Part shown: positions 51,553 through 61,199 of the stretch, piece by piece
Numbering within the stretch: the stretch's first letter is position 1
How the letters are laid out: each line of letters begins with the position of its first letter
Assembly (NCBI RefSeq): GCF_947252345.1
Contig: NZ_CAMXVC010000002.1
Span: 25,677 to 89,676, forward strand
Length of the DNA: 64,000 bases
Origin: an uncultured Finegoldia sp.
Lineage (GTDB): Bacteria; Bacillota; Clostridia; Tissierellales; Peptoniphilaceae
Direction of reading: 5' to 3'
Position numbers and translations under genes: made by a program
Notes under the pieces: model-generated
Database searches by the model: none
What the model saw: only the letters and a program-made list of their open reading frames with translations
Told to the model about the DNA's origin: nothing

Positions 51553-52236
51553 ATGTTAGAATTTGTTCATGTTGACAAGACATATAAAAATAAAGTGTGT
51601 GCACTTAATGATTGTAATTTTAAAATAGAACAAGGTGAATTTGTTTTTTTGATTGGACCAAGTGGTGCTGGCAAATCAACAATCACAAAACTTATACTTA
51701 AAGAAATTAATCCAGATAGAGGTAAGATTTATCTTTATGGCGAAGATATAACAAGAGTAAAGGCTAGAAAAATTCCTAAAATTAGACAAAGCGTTGGAAT
51801 GGTGTTTCAGGATTTTAAATTGTTAGAAAACAAGACAGTCTATCAAAATATAAAATACGTTATGCAAATATTAGGTAAAAGCTCTTCGGAAATAAAATCA
51901 ACTATTGATACTGTTCTTGACTTGGTTAATTTAAAAGACAAAACGACGGCGTATCCACATGAGTTGTCGGGAGGAGAAATGCAGAGAGTTTGTATCGCTC
52001 GTTCAATGGTTAATAGGCCTAAATTGCTGATTGCAGATGAGCCAACAGGTAACCTAGACCCTGTTACAAGTATGGATATTGCAAATGCACTGATGAGAAT
52101 AAATGAGAGAGGAACAACTGTTATTATGATTACTCACGAGAAAGATATTGTGAATAAATTACATAAAAGAGTTATCCAATTGGACAATGGTCTTATAGTT
52201 AGAGATGAAGAAGGTGGAATGTATGAGAAGAATTAG
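51553..52236 (+). CDS. ftsE: Cell-division ATP-binding protein FtsE
   Basis: ABC ATPase that with FtsX controls a peptidoglycan hydrolase at division sites. 227 residues: Walker A 'GPSGAGKSTITKLIL', 'VGMVFQDFKLLENKTVYQNI' Q-loop, signature 'LSGGEMQRVCIARSM', Walker B 'LLIADEPTGNLD', 'MITHEKDI'. GCGAGGTGG ribosome site. Overlaps ftsX. Confidence 0.96.
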   Translation: MLEFVHVDKTYKNKVCALNDCNFKIEQGEFVFLIGPSGAGKSTITKLILKEINPDRGKIYLYGEDITRVKARKIPKIRQSVGMVFQDFKLLENKTVYQNIKYVMQILGKSSSEIKSTIDTVLDLVNLKDKTTAYPHELSGGEMQRVCIARSMVNRPKLLIADEPTGNLDPVTSMDIANALMRINERGTTVIMITHEKDIVNKLHKRVIQLDNGLIVRDEEGGMYEKN

Positions 52237-53116
52237 GATAATTTTTTCTACCTTGAAGGAAGGTTTTGTCGGAATTTGGAAGAATCGTTCAATGGGATTT
52301 GCATCCACGACTACAATTTCTCTGGCACTTTTGATTTTGGGTTCTGTCATAATCTCTATGTTGACAATGAGTCAAGCGGTTAAGGACATTGAAGGAAAAG
52401 TGAATCTCGTCAATGTGTACTTGGAAAACGGAGTTCAGGATGAAAAGATAAATCACATCGAGAAGATTATAAAGGGACAAAGTGGCGTTAAGGATGTTAA
52501 GTTTGTATCCAGCAAGCAAGCTATGGAAAACTTTTCAAAATCTTTGGACGACAAAACATTGGTTGAGGGAATGGAATCAGCATTTCCAGCATCTTTTGAA
52601 GTTACGCTCAAAAATGTCAACGACGCTGAAAGATATGTCAGGGATTTCAAAAAAATTCCAGGCGTAGAAAAAGTCAGTTTCTACAAAGACTTGATATCCA
52701 AGATTTCTAATGTGTCACGAATTGTAAAATTTGCAGGTTCTATAATTGTTGGAATATTGGTTTTGATATCCATAATTAACATATCAAACACCATAAGGTT
52801 GACAGTTTACGCTAGAAGAAAAGAAATTGCAATCAAAAAAAATATAGGAGCGTCAAATTTGGTAATATCTGCACCACTTGTTGTCGAAGGAATATTTTTC
52901 GGAGTGATTGGAGCAGTAGTTGCATTCTTGTTGTGCTATTACTTGTATAGATATGGATATTTAAGGTATAATAAAACCGTATATGGATTGATATCAACAT
53001 ATTTAGTTGCACCTGTGATGATTAGATGGGATTTGTTGAAGATTTTTATCAGTCTTGGAATAGGTATCGGAGCGTTTGGCTCTGTACTAAGTAGCAAAAG
53101 ATATCTTAAAATATAA
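52223..53116 (+). CDS. ftsX: Cell-division membrane protein FtsX
   Basis: 297 residues, four membrane helices (~20-44, ~165-190, ~210-240, ~262-285) and an extracellular loop (~45-160) that in other bacteria binds a PcsB/EnvC-type activator. The FtsX domain 'VGILVLISIINISNTIRLTVYARRKEIAIKKNIGASN' is clear. ATG 52223 follows AGAAGGTGG; the first in-frame ATG at 52205 would put the ribosome site inside the gene. Confidence 0.95.
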   Translation: MRRIRIIFSTLKEGFVGIWKNRSMGFASTTTISLALLILGSVIISMLTMSQAVKDIEGKVNLVNVYLENGVQDEKINHIEKIIKGQSGVKDVKFVSSKQAMENFSKSLDDKTLVEGMESAFPASFEVTLKNVNDAERYVRDFKKIPGVEKVSFYKDLISKISNVSRIVKFAGSIIVGILVLISIINISNTIRLTVYARRKEIAIKKNIGASNLVISAPLVVEGIFFGVIGAVVAFLLCYYLYRYGYLRYNKTVYGLISTYLVAPVMIRWDLLKIFISLGIGIGAFGSVLSSKRYLKI

Positions 53117-53126
53117 GGAAGGAAAT

Positions 53127-54350
53127 ATGAAGAAAAAAATTGTCGCATTGGCGTTGTGTATGATGCTTATGACAAACGCAGTGTACGCGGACAAATTATC
53201 GGATTTAAATAATCAAAAAAAAGCGAAGACATCTGATTTGAAAGAATCAAAGTCCGATTTGAATAAATTAAAAAACAAAAAAGATGCTGAGCTTGAGAAA
53301 TTAAAAAATATTAATTTAAAAATCAATCAAACCCAATCAGAACTTGCCATTCAGCAAAAAGAATTGGAGAAAATTTACAAGTCGATTGAAGAAACAAAAA
53401 AAGAAATCGAAAAATACAAATCGAGCATCAATCAAAAGACAAAAGAGTTTCAAAAGCGATTGAGAGGAATGTACATTTCAAAAGACGGAGCAAAAGTTGA
53501 TGTGCTTTTTGGTTCGGAAACACTAAACGATTTGTTGAACAATGTGAGTTTGATAAATTACATCGCTAGATTTGACAAGAATTTGCTAAATGATTTGAAG
53601 CACGAAAAAATATCATTGGACTACAAAAAAGACGAGTTAAAATCGAAAATGCAAACAATGGAAGTAGTGAAGAAAAATTTGGATTTGAAACTAGCCTCAC
53701 TAAATGATACAGTAGTTCAACAACAAAAACTTATCGATGATATTTCAAAAGATGTAACTATGACTGAATCTGAAATTTCCGAAACTATAAAAGAATTGGA
53801 AAGTATAGATGGCAAAATAGATAAAGAAAAAAAAGCAATTCTACAGGCAAAATTACTTGCAGCACAAAGAGCTGAGGCTGAACGAAGAAGACGTCAAATG
53901 CTTTCAAAAGGAAGTGCTATCAACACAAATATTTCTGCTCCAGTGATAAACAACGATGGTGCGTATTTACAATGGCCTGTTCCATCAAGTCACAGAATGA
54001 CATCTTTTTATGGTTGGAGAAGCGACCCATTTGGTCATGGAGCTGGCTTCCACACAGGACTAGACATCGCAGCACCGATGGGAACACAAATTGTATCTGC
54101 TGAAAGTGGAGTTGTAGTACACGTTGGATGGAGAGGTGGATATGGAAATCTCGTTAAAATCCAACACGATAATGGAGCAATGACATATTACGGACATTTG
54201 AGTGGATATAATTGCAGTGTTGGTCAGAGAGTAAAGAGAGGACAGCTAATTGCGTATATGGGCTCAACTGGTTATTCAACGGGTTCACATCTTCATTTTG
54301 AAGTTAGATTTAACGGTCAACACACTGACCCACTAAACTATTTGAGATAA
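53127..54350 (+). CDS. PcsB/EnvC-like murein hydrolase or activator (coiled coil + M23)
   Basis: 407 residues: signal peptide (exit near 'VYADK'), long coiled coils (~25-110 and ~150-260; Lys/Glu heptads), then a C-terminal M23 LytM domain (~280-405) with zinc ligands in 'HTGLDIAAPMG' (His, Asp) and 'HLHFEVRFNG' (His). With all M23 ligands intact it is probably a true endopeptidase rather than only an activator, unlike EnvC. Ten nt after ftsX, so the extracellular partner of FtsEX. Confidence 0.93.
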   Translation: MKKKIVALALCMMLMTNAVYADKLSDLNNQKKAKTSDLKESKSDLNKLKNKKDAELEKLKNINLKINQTQSELAIQQKELEKIYKSIEETKKEIEKYKSSINQKTKEFQKRLRGMYISKDGAKVDVLFGSETLNDLLNNVSLINYIARFDKNLLNDLKHEKISLDYKKDELKSKMQTMEVVKKNLDLKLASLNDTVVQQQKLIDDISKDVTMTESEISETIKELESIDGKIDKEKKAILQAKLLAAQRAEAERRRRQMLSKGSAINTNISAPVINNDGAYLQWPVPSSHRMTSFYGWRSDPFGHGAGFHTGLDIAAPMGTQIVSAESGVVVHVGWRGGYGNLVKIQHDNGAMTYYGHLSGYNCSVGQRVKRGQLIAYMGSTGYSTGSHLHFEVRFNGQHTDPLNYLR

Positions 54351-54355
54351 TCAAG

Positions 54356-54387
54356 AAACTAAGTTAGAGATAACTTAGTTTTTTTAT
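54356..54387 (+). terminator. Intrinsic terminator
   Basis: Perfect 11-bp stem (54356-54366 with 54371-54381), GAGA tetraloop, T run. A TGTTATACT extended -10 (54442-54450) then serves ctpA. Confidence 0.88.
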
Positions 54388-54472
54388 TTGAAAAATCTTA
54401 GACAAATTGTAACTGATTTTTAATACAAAAAATCGTTAATCTGTTATACTATATTATAGTTAGAGGTGATTT

Positions 54473-55648
54473 ATGAGAGCATTAAAAAAAGTTTTTATTG
54501 GATTGGGACTTTGTTTAGTGGTTTATCTTAGTTTTTCCGTGGGAAATGCTACGGGAAAGAGAACTGCCATCAGCAATGAAAATGGAATACCACTTGCAAA
54601 AATAAATGAGATTGAAAACTTGATTGACAAATATTATCTATTTAATATAGACAAAACTAAGCAACAAGAAGGAGCTGTAGAAGGTTATGTAAAAGCCTTG
54701 GGAGACCCTTATTCCGAATTTTTGACTAAGGAAGAAATGGAAAGTTTGAATCAGCAAACTGAAGGAGAATACGCAGGAGTTGGAATAGTTGTCACCCCAT
54801 CAGAAGCGGGTGCAATTACAGTTGTGAGCGCTATAAAAGGCAGCCCAGCTTTTGAGAAGGGGCTGAAAAAAGATGACGTTATTTTGAAAATTAACGGCAA
54901 AGATTACAACGCATCTCAGATGAACGATGCCGTTAAAGTGATGAAAGGAAAACCAAACACTGACGTCGTGTTGACCATTGCCAGAATGGAAAATAAAACT
55001 CACAAGATTTTTGACGTGAAAATTACACGCAGAATGATTAGTTTGACAACTGTAGATTCAAAAAAAATAGGAGATATTGGATATATAAACATTACACAGT
55101 TTGACAGGAAAACTGACAAAGAATTTATCGAGCATTACGAAAAATTGAAAAAACAAAATGTTAAATCAATTATTTTGGATTTGCGTAACAATCCGGGAGG
55201 GCTATTAGATTCTACCGTAAAAATAGCTGATTATCTTCTTCCACAGGGAATCATAGTCAAGACTGTGGATAAAAACAAGCACGAAGAAGTTGAAAAAAGC
55301 GATGCTTCACAACAAAATCTTCCTATGGTAGTTCTTGTCAATGGTTCTAGTGCATCTGCTTCGGAAATTTTGACGGGAGCTTTGAAGGATTACAAGAAGG
55401 CTACGGTAGTTGGTGAAAAAACTTTTGGCAAGGGAATTGTTCAGACTATTATTCCTATGGAAAAAGGAGAAGGATTGAAGCTAACAATTAGCGAGTATTT
55501 CTCTCCAAAGGGAAATAAAATTCACAAACAGGGTATAAAACCTAATGTTGAAGTTAAATTAAATGATAAAGCAAAGGGACTTGGAGTTGAATTTATGAAC
55601 GAGGACAATCAACTTCAAAAAGCAATCGAAATTTTAAATAAGAAATAG
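54473..55648 (+). CDS. S41-family C-terminal processing protease
   Basis: 391 residues, secreted or membrane-anchored (hydrophobic 9-24). PDZ domain (~90-175; 'GEYAGVGIVV', 'GSPAFEKGLKKDDVILKINGKDY') and S41 protease domain with catalytic Ser in 'GSSASASEILTGAL' and Lys in 'GEKTFGKGIVQTIIPM'. Such proteases clip exported or wall proteins; following ftsEX-PcsB is a conserved Firmicute order. Confidence 0.95.
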   Translation: MRALKKVFIGLGLCLVVYLSFSVGNATGKRTAISNENGIPLAKINEIENLIDKYYLFNIDKTKQQEGAVEGYVKALGDPYSEFLTKEEMESLNQQTEGEYAGVGIVVTPSEAGAITVVSAIKGSPAFEKGLKKDDVILKINGKDYNASQMNDAVKVMKGKPNTDVVLTIARMENKTHKIFDVKITRRMISLTTVDSKKIGDIGYINITQFDRKTDKEFIEHYEKLKKQNVKSIILDLRNNPGGLLDSTVKIADYLLPQGIIVKTVDKNKHEEVEKSDASQQNLPMVVLVNGSSASASEILTGALKDYKKATVVGEKTFGKGIVQTIIPMEKGEGLKLTISEYFSPKGNKIHKQGIKPNVEVKLNDKAKGLGVEFMNEDNQLQKAIEILNKK

Positions 55649-55656
55649 GTGAAATT

Positions 55657-56616
55657 ATGAGAGAAGATAGAGAAGCGAGAAGAAGACGCAAAAGAAGAAA
55701 AAAACTCATCAATTCAATTTTTTTGTTGGGTTTGGTGTTGATTGTTGGAGCTTTTATTATTGTAAAAGCAGTCAATGGCGAAGAAAAATTAAATCCGGTT
55801 GCTACAGAAAATTCTGTGGAAAAATCTAAGAAAAAGGATTCAGCGAAAAAAATCGAAGAAAAAAAAGACCCAAATAAACTTATGAAAGGCTCTAATCATC
55901 TTTTAAAAGCAGATTCGTATGCTTATGATGCAAAGAAAATAAGTCAGTTTATTAGACCGACAAAATCTGATGGATACGTCAAAAACACAGACAACAAAAA
56001 GATTTGTTTCTTGACGTTTGATGATGGTCCTAATCACAGTATCACTCCACAAATATTGGATATTTTGAAAAAAGAAAATGTTCCGGCAACATTTTTTGAA
56101 ATAGGAAAGCACATTTCACAAGACACAAAAGATATTCTTGAACGTCAATTAAATGAAGGACACGCAATTGCTCTTCACTCTTACGAACACGATTATTCGA
56201 AGTTGTATCCGGGAAGAGTTGCAAATGTTGACAGAATTAAAAAAGAAGCAGAAATGGCACAAAAAGCATTACAAGATGTATTGGGTCCTGATTTTAAATC
56301 TAGCGTATGGAGATATCCGGGAGGACATATGAGCTGGAAGCAACTCAAACCAGCAGATGAAGCCTTGGAGAAAATGGGAATACATTGGATTGACTGGAAC
56401 AGTTTGGTTGGAGATGCTGAACCAAAAAGAGTAAGACCAACTACAGTTGAGGGTATGGTAGAATTTGCAAATACTTCTTTGACTTATCAAGCAGAGCAAG
56501 ATATTGTTGTTGTTTTGTGCCACGACGCACCGGGCAAACAATTAACTGTGGACTCGCTTCCATCAATTATTAAGAATTTTAAAGATAAAGGATATAAATT
56601 TGGAATTTTAAAATAA
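55657..56616 (+). CDS. Membrane-anchored polysaccharide deacetylase (PgdA-like)
   Basis: 319 residues: basic start and one membrane helix (residues ~20-40), Lys-rich linker, then a NodB domain (~110-315) with motif 1 'FLTFDDGPNHS' (catalytic and metal Asp), motif 2 'HSYEHDYS' (two His ligands), 'WRYPGGHMSW' and the C-terminal 'VVLCHDA'. Likely removes acetyl groups from wall GlcNAc, giving lysozyme resistance, but the substrate is inferred. Eight nt after ctpA, so cotranscribed. Confidence 0.93.
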   Translation: MREDREARRRRKRRKKLINSIFLLGLVLIVGAFIIVKAVNGEEKLNPVATENSVEKSKKKDSAKKIEEKKDPNKLMKGSNHLLKADSYAYDAKKISQFIRPTKSDGYVKNTDNKKICFLTFDDGPNHSITPQILDILKKENVPATFFEIGKHISQDTKDILERQLNEGHAIALHSYEHDYSKLYPGRVANVDRIKKEAEMAQKALQDVLGPDFKSSVWRYPGGHMSWKQLKPADEALEKMGIHWIDWNSLVGDAEPKRVRPTTVEGMVEFANTSLTYQAEQDIVVVLCHDAPGKQLTVDSLPSIIKNFKDKGYKFGILK

Positions 56617-56666
56617 TTTTAAAATTATAAATATTAGCTTAAATTGCCACAATTAAATTATTATTC

Positions 56667-56697
56667 AAAGCACCTTTTTGATAAGGTGCTTTTTTAG
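56667..56697 (+). terminator. Intrinsic terminator
   Basis: Perfect 10-bp stem (56667-56676 with 56683-56692), 6-base loop, T run. Confidence 0.88.
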
Positions 56698-56712
56698 TGA
56701 TTTAAAACTTAA

Positions 56713-56758
56713 TTACTATATATAGTATGAATAAAAATCAAAAACCCATATATTGATA
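56713..56758 (+). promoter_or_regulatory. Two NrdR boxes
   Basis: Box 1 core CTATATATAG (56716-56725) fits CwATATATwG exactly; box 2 core CCATATATTG (56746-56755) fits with one change. Centres are 30 bp apart, the helical phasing expected for NrdR octamer binding. Box 2 overlaps the -35 element, so dATP-loaded NrdR would block RNA polymerase. The nrdR gene is not in the window. Confidence 0.85.
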
Positions 56759-56781
56759 CTATCTGTAGTATTTGTTATAAT
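56753..56781 (+). promoter_or_regulatory. nrdDG promoter
   Basis: TTGATA (56753-56758), 17-bp spacer, TATAAT (56776-56781). A 70-nt leader with a strong AAAGAGGGA ribosome site follows. Confidence 0.8.
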
Positions 56782-56851
56782 GTAACGGAGGCAAAAATTA
56801 CAAAAAATTTTTAAAATTTTAATAAAAAAAGGAAAGAAAAGAGGGATTGAA

Positions 56852-58975
56852 ATGCTGACGGTAAAAAAAAGAGATGGACGTGAAGTAGAATTTGATTCAC
56901 AAAAAATCGTCGTTGCAATAGAAAAAGCGATGAATAGCAGTACTGGGATTTTCGAGGAAAATTTGGCTGAAAAAATTGCCAATGAAATAGAAGGATACGC
57001 AAAAACAATCGGGAAGGTTTTGAGTATTACAGACATTGAAGACCAAGTTTATTATAAATTAATTCAGTATAACAATCCCGCGACAGCAAGAGCTTACGAA
57101 AATTACAAAGCCGTGCAAAAATATAAGAGAGAGACAAATACAACTGATGAAAGCATTATCGGTTTGCTTCAAGAAAGCAACAGGGATTTAATTGAAGAAA
57201 ATTCCAACAAGAATGCTGTTATCGCATCAACTCAAAGGGATTTAATCGCTGGCGAGGTAAGCAAGGATATCGCAAGAAGAAAATTAATACCACAAGATTT
57301 GCTGCAAGCTCACGATGAAGGGGCAATTCATCTTCACGATATGGATTACATAATCCAACCAATGTTCAATTGTTGTCTTGTAAATATGAAAGATATGCTT
57401 GACAAGGGGACAGTGGTAAATGGCAAATTAATCGAATCCCCGAAATCTTTCCAAGTTGCGTGCAATGTTATGACACAAATCATAGCGCAAATAGCTAGCA
57501 ACCAATATGGTGGACAAAGTATTGATATCAGATGTTTGTCAAAATATCTAAGAAAATCTTATGAGAAGAATTTAAATTTGTGTATTGAAACAATTGGCGA
57601 CATAGATATGGCTGAAAAGATGGCAGACAAAATGACACAAAAAGACTTGGAATCTGGCATCCAAACAATTCAATATCAAATTAACACTCTTATGACGTCT
57701 AACGGACAAGCTCCATTTGTTACGTTGTTTATGTTCATTGAAGAACACGATGAATACAAGGAAGAGACAGCCAAAATTATCGAAGAAATATTGAAGCAAA
57801 GAATCCAGGGAATAAAAAATGAAGCTGGCGTTTATGTTACACCGGCATTTCCTAAATTAATTTATGTTCTTGATGAGAACAACATTCACAAAGATAGCGA
57901 GTTTTATTATTTGACTTCATTGGCAATTCGTTGCACTGCTAAGAGAATGTATCCGGATTATATTTCTGCCAAGAAAATGAGAGAAAACTACGAAGGAAAT
58001 GTGTTCAGTCCAATGGGATGCAGGGCATTCTTGTCACCATGGAAAGACGAGCACGGCAGATATCAATTTGAAGGAAGATTTAATATCGGAGTTGTGACAA
58101 TCAATTTGCCACAGATAGGTATTTTGGCTGATGGTGATGAGGACAAGTTTTTTGAAATATTAGATAAAAGATTAGAAATGTGCAAGCGTGCAGGAGTGTT
58201 GCGTTACGATTTATTGAAAGATGTGACGAGCGATTCCTCGCCAATTCACTGGCAACACGGAGCGATTTCTAGGTTAAAACCACACACTCCAATTAAAAAA
58301 TTATTAGTCGGAGGATACGCGACAGTAACATTGGGATACATTGGAATTTACGAGGCGACTTTGTTGACTATTGGTGAAAGCCACACTTCACCAAAAGGCA
58401 AAGAATTTGCCATGAAAATTATGGACATAATGAATGAAAAAGTTAAACAATGGAAGAAGGAAACCAATCTAGGATTTGCATTGTACGGAACTCCTGCAGA
58501 AAGTCTTACTCACAGATTTAACAGCATTGACAGAGAGAGATTTGGAATAATAGAAAATGTAACGGATAAGGGATATTACACAAATTCCTTCCACGTCGAT
58601 GTAAGAGAAAATATCACAGCATTTGAAAAATTTTCGTTTGAATCCAAATTCCAAGAGAAATCTTCGGGTGGTTGCATCTCTTATGTAGAAATTCCGAATA
58701 TGAGCAAGAACTTAAAAGCTTTGGAAACTATCGTGAAATACATCTACGACAACATTCAATACGCAGAGTTCAATACCAAGAGCGATTATTGTCAAAATTG
58801 CGGATTTGATGGCGAAATAACTATAAACAAAGATGGTGAGTGGGAATGCCCACAATGTGGCAACAAAGACCACGCAACGATGAATGTCGTACGAAGAACT
58901 TGTGGATATCTTGGAGAAAATTTCTGGAACGAGGGAAGAACAAAAGAAATTAATGATAGGGTATTGCATATCTAA
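56852..58975 (+). CDS. nrdD: Anaerobic (class III) ribonucleoside-triphosphate reductase
   Basis: Glycyl-radical enzyme making dNTPs without oxygen. 707 residues: N-terminal ATP-cone (~1-95), barrel with 'HLHDMDYI' and 'NPMGCRAFLSPW'-region cysteines ('FSPMGCRAFL'), a C-terminal zinc site with two Cys pairs ('YCQNCGFDGEI', 'ECPQCGN') and the glycyl-radical loop 'RRTCGYLGENFWNEGRTKEI' with Gly ~30 residues from the end. Stop and nrdG start overlap by one base. NrdR-controlled. Confidence 0.97.
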   Translation: MLTVKKRDGREVEFDSQKIVVAIEKAMNSSTGIFEENLAEKIANEIEGYAKTIGKVLSITDIEDQVYYKLIQYNNPATARAYENYKAVQKYKRETNTTDESIIGLLQESNRDLIEENSNKNAVIASTQRDLIAGEVSKDIARRKLIPQDLLQAHDEGAIHLHDMDYIIQPMFNCCLVNMKDMLDKGTVVNGKLIESPKSFQVACNVMTQIIAQIASNQYGGQSIDIRCLSKYLRKSYEKNLNLCIETIGDIDMAEKMADKMTQKDLESGIQTIQYQINTLMTSNGQAPFVTLFMFIEEHDEYKEETAKIIEEILKQRIQGIKNEAGVYVTPAFPKLIYVLDENNIHKDSEFYYLTSLAIRCTAKRMYPDYISAKKMRENYEGNVFSPMGCRAFLSPWKDEHGRYQFEGRFNIGVVTINLPQIGILADGDEDKFFEILDKRLEMCKRAGVLRYDLLKDVTSDSSPIHWQHGAISRLKPHTPIKKLLVGGYATVTLGYIGIYEATLLTIGESHTSPKGKEFAMKIMDIMNEKVKQWKKETNLGFALYGTPAESLTHRFNSIDRERFGIIENVTDKGYYTNSFHVDVRENITAFEKFSFESKFQEKSSGGCISYVEIPNMSKNLKALETIVKYIYDNIQYAEFNTKSDYCQNCGFDGEITINKDGEWECPQCGNKDHATMNVVRRTCGYLGENFWNEGRTKEINDRVLHI

Positions 58976-59475
58976 TGAACTACGCACAAATTAGACAGTA
59001 CGATGTGGCAAATGGACCGGGAATCAGGTGCACGTTTTTTGTTACAGGATGCAGCCTGAATTGCAAAAATTGTTTCAACAGAGAGTATCAAAATCCAAAT
59101 TTCGGAGAAAAATGGACCGATTCACAGACTAATCAGATTATAAATTATTTGCAACAAGAAGAAATTGACGGGCTTACTATTCTAGGCGGTGAACCATTTG
59201 AATCGTGCGACGATTTGATAGAAATTGTCAGTAAAATCAGAGCTAATACGAAAAAAAGCATATGGATTTTTTCGGGATACACTTATGAAACTTTATATCA
59301 AAAGGAAAACAGCAGAAAATTGCTAAAATTGTGCGATGTACTTGTAGATGGAAGATTTATCGACGAATTAAAAGATTTAAGGTTGAAGTTTCGAGGTTCT
59401 TCAAATCAAAGATTGATAGATTTGAATAAGACGACAATAGAAAAAATAATATTAGTAGATGAAAATAAATTATAA
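58975..59475 (+). CDS. nrdG: Class III RNR activase (radical SAM)
   Basis: 166 residues. CX3CX2C cluster in 'GCSLNCKNCFN', 'NGPGIRCTFFVTG' before it, 'ILGGEPFE' SAM motif and 'VDGRFIDELKDLRLKFRGSSNQRLID' C-terminal signature. Generates the glycyl radical on NrdD. Ends at a bidirectional terminator. Confidence 0.96.
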   Translation: MNYAQIRQYDVANGPGIRCTFFVTGCSLNCKNCFNREYQNPNFGEKWTDSQTNQIINYLQQEEIDGLTILGGEPFESCDDLIEIVSKIRANTKKSIWIFSGYTYETLYQKENSRKLLKLCDVLVDGRFIDELKDLRLKFRGSSNQRLIDLNKTTIEKIILVDENKL

Positions 59476-59478
59476 AAA

Positions 59479-59512
59479 AGCCGTTAGAATCAGCTGGTTC
59501 TAACGGTTTTTT
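59479..59512. terminator. Bidirectional terminator
   Basis: 9-bp stem CCGTTAGAA (59481-59489) with TTCTAACGG (59498-59506); A run on the left, T run on the right, between convergent nrdG and the VWA gene. Confidence 0.85.
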
Positions 59513-59513
59513 G

Positions 59514-61199
59514 TTACATATTTGCTATTGTATTTTTTATGAATGAGCCGACTGTTTTGCTGAACATTTCAGGAGATTTAATGTAGCAGAAGTCATTGGC
59601 GAAGATTTCTTTTTCAAAAGTCAAATCGTCATTTGAACCAGTGAACACGCCGAGCAATTTTATTTTTTGCATCCTAGTTAGGAAAACTTCCTTTGCACTG
59701 TCTCTTACTGCCAATTCTCCGACGTAATCTTCTGCTTTAAATCTCGCTTTTCCGACGAAATTTAGATTTACGATGTTGTTGGGTTTTCCGTCAGACAACA
59801 TTATCAAAAGCTTGGACTCCATCTGCTCCGTCATAATATTTCTCATAAATTTGAGTGCTAGTCCATCTCTATTTGAGCCTTCGGGATAGTAATAGAAAAT
59901 ACTTTTGCAATTTTGTTCATCATAGTCCTTGAATTTAGTTATAATCAAATAATCATACATATTTTGAAATCCCAACACTCGAACTTTTATCGATAAATCG
60001 CTCAATGCTTTGGCGATTACGTAAGCTTCTGCTGCTATGATTTCCTTTTTATCACTTTGACTTGCAGACATATCCAACAACAAATCCACAGACATTGGAC
60101 TGTTTTCGTTTTTATAAATTTTGTTGAAAATCCTATTGTCATTTAACTTTACTTTTCGCCACGCTCTTTTGATGTCGATAGTTCCAAATGTCGATTTTCT
60201 GACATCGTCCTCCTCGTTTTTATTAAGTGCTAGTTTTAACATTTCGCTTAGAACATTTATTTGACGGTTGTAGATTAAAATATTTTTTTCAAAATGTTTG
60301 ATATTCTCATTGTAAGATTCAAATAAAAGATTTGTTCTGTAGTTTTCAATTCTAGTAGAATTTGCACTGACAATGTGAAAATTCACGTCTTTGTGAATGT
60401 CTGTTGAAAGTTTTGCTTTCAGATAATTTAAAATCAATTTATCAACAATGCTTTTTCCGTACAACCTCTCTATATTTTTTTGCACATCCTTTGTTCTAAC
60501 TGTTTTTTGAGATGTGTAGATTTCATTAATGTCTTCATCTTTCAACAATTTGTACAAATCTTCAGTAAACTCTTGGGAACCAATGGTGTATTTTTCCAAT
60601 TGAGAAGTATTGACACTATCTATTATTATTTTCGGATTTGTTTTTTTAATAACTGGTTTGACTTCTTTTTTTATCTTTTCAAAATTTCCCTCATTTGACT
60701 CAATCTTATAGGAATAAAAATATTTGTTGATAATTTCAATCATTAAATTTACAAGTGACAAGCTATTTTCACATTTAGTCTTAGTTAAAATCAAAATTTC
60801 CCTGATGGATTTGCTCGTCGTCCATGGATTATTGGTGTAGTGATATTTTTCGAGTTCTTCAGAAATGTTTTGAGGATTTGATTTGTAGTATTTGTCGGAA
60901 TAGTATAAATTTTGTAGTCTATTAAAATCCTCAAGTCCATTTCTTTCCTCCAACATTTTATCCTTTAAATTGTTGTCTAAGATTATCATCAAAATTGTGA
61001 AGATATCCGTTTTATTGGACACGTTATCGATTAATTTCATTACGGAACCCATATCGTAGAATCTGTGAGCAAATCCGAAAAGAGCAGTCTGGAAAATCTC
61101 AGAGTAGATATTATCTTTGAAAATAAAATCCAAATTGGGGTTGATATTGTAATCTTCGCTCAACAACCAAAATAGATTTTTAAACCTTGAATCTTCCAT
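59514..61199 (-). CDS. VWA-domain protein, NorD/CobT-like
   Basis: 561 residues. The C-terminal ~200 form a von Willebrand A domain with MIDAS 'DLLLDMSASQSD' (DxSxS) and later 'SDGKPNNI'; the N-terminal ~350 are helical and unassigned. This matches the VWA partner of MoxR/NorQ-type AAA+ proteins, which together insert metal or remodel a client complex. No nor, cob or rubisco genes are near, so the client is unknown. The gene follows the ATPase with a one-base overlap. Confidence 0.85.
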   Translation of the reverse strand: MEDSRFKNLFWLLSEDYNINPNLDFIFKDNIYSEIFQTALFGFAHRFYDMGSVMKLIDNVSNKTDIFTILMIILDNNLKDKMLEERNGLEDFNRLQNLYYSDKYYKSNPQNISEELEKYHYTNNPWTTSKSIREILILTKTKCENSLSLVNLMIEIINKYFYSYKIESNEGNFEKIKKEVKPVIKKTNPKIIIDSVNTSQLEKYTIGSQEFTEDLYKLLKDEDINEIYTSQKTVRTKDVQKNIERLYGKSIVDKLILNYLKAKLSTDIHKDVNFHIVSANSTRIENYRTNLLFESYNENIKHFEKNILIYNRQINVLSEMLKLALNKNEEDDVRKSTFGTIDIKRAWRKVKLNDNRIFNKIYKNENSPMSVDLLLDMSASQSDKKEIIAAEAYVIAKALSDLSIKVRVLGFQNMYDYLIITKFKDYDEQNCKSIFYYYPEGSNRDGLALKFMRNIMTEQMESKLLIMLSDGKPNNIVNLNFVGKARFKAEDYVGELAVRDSAKEVFLTRMQKIKLLGVFTGSNDDLTFEKEIFANDFCYIKSPEMFSKTVGSFIKNTIANM

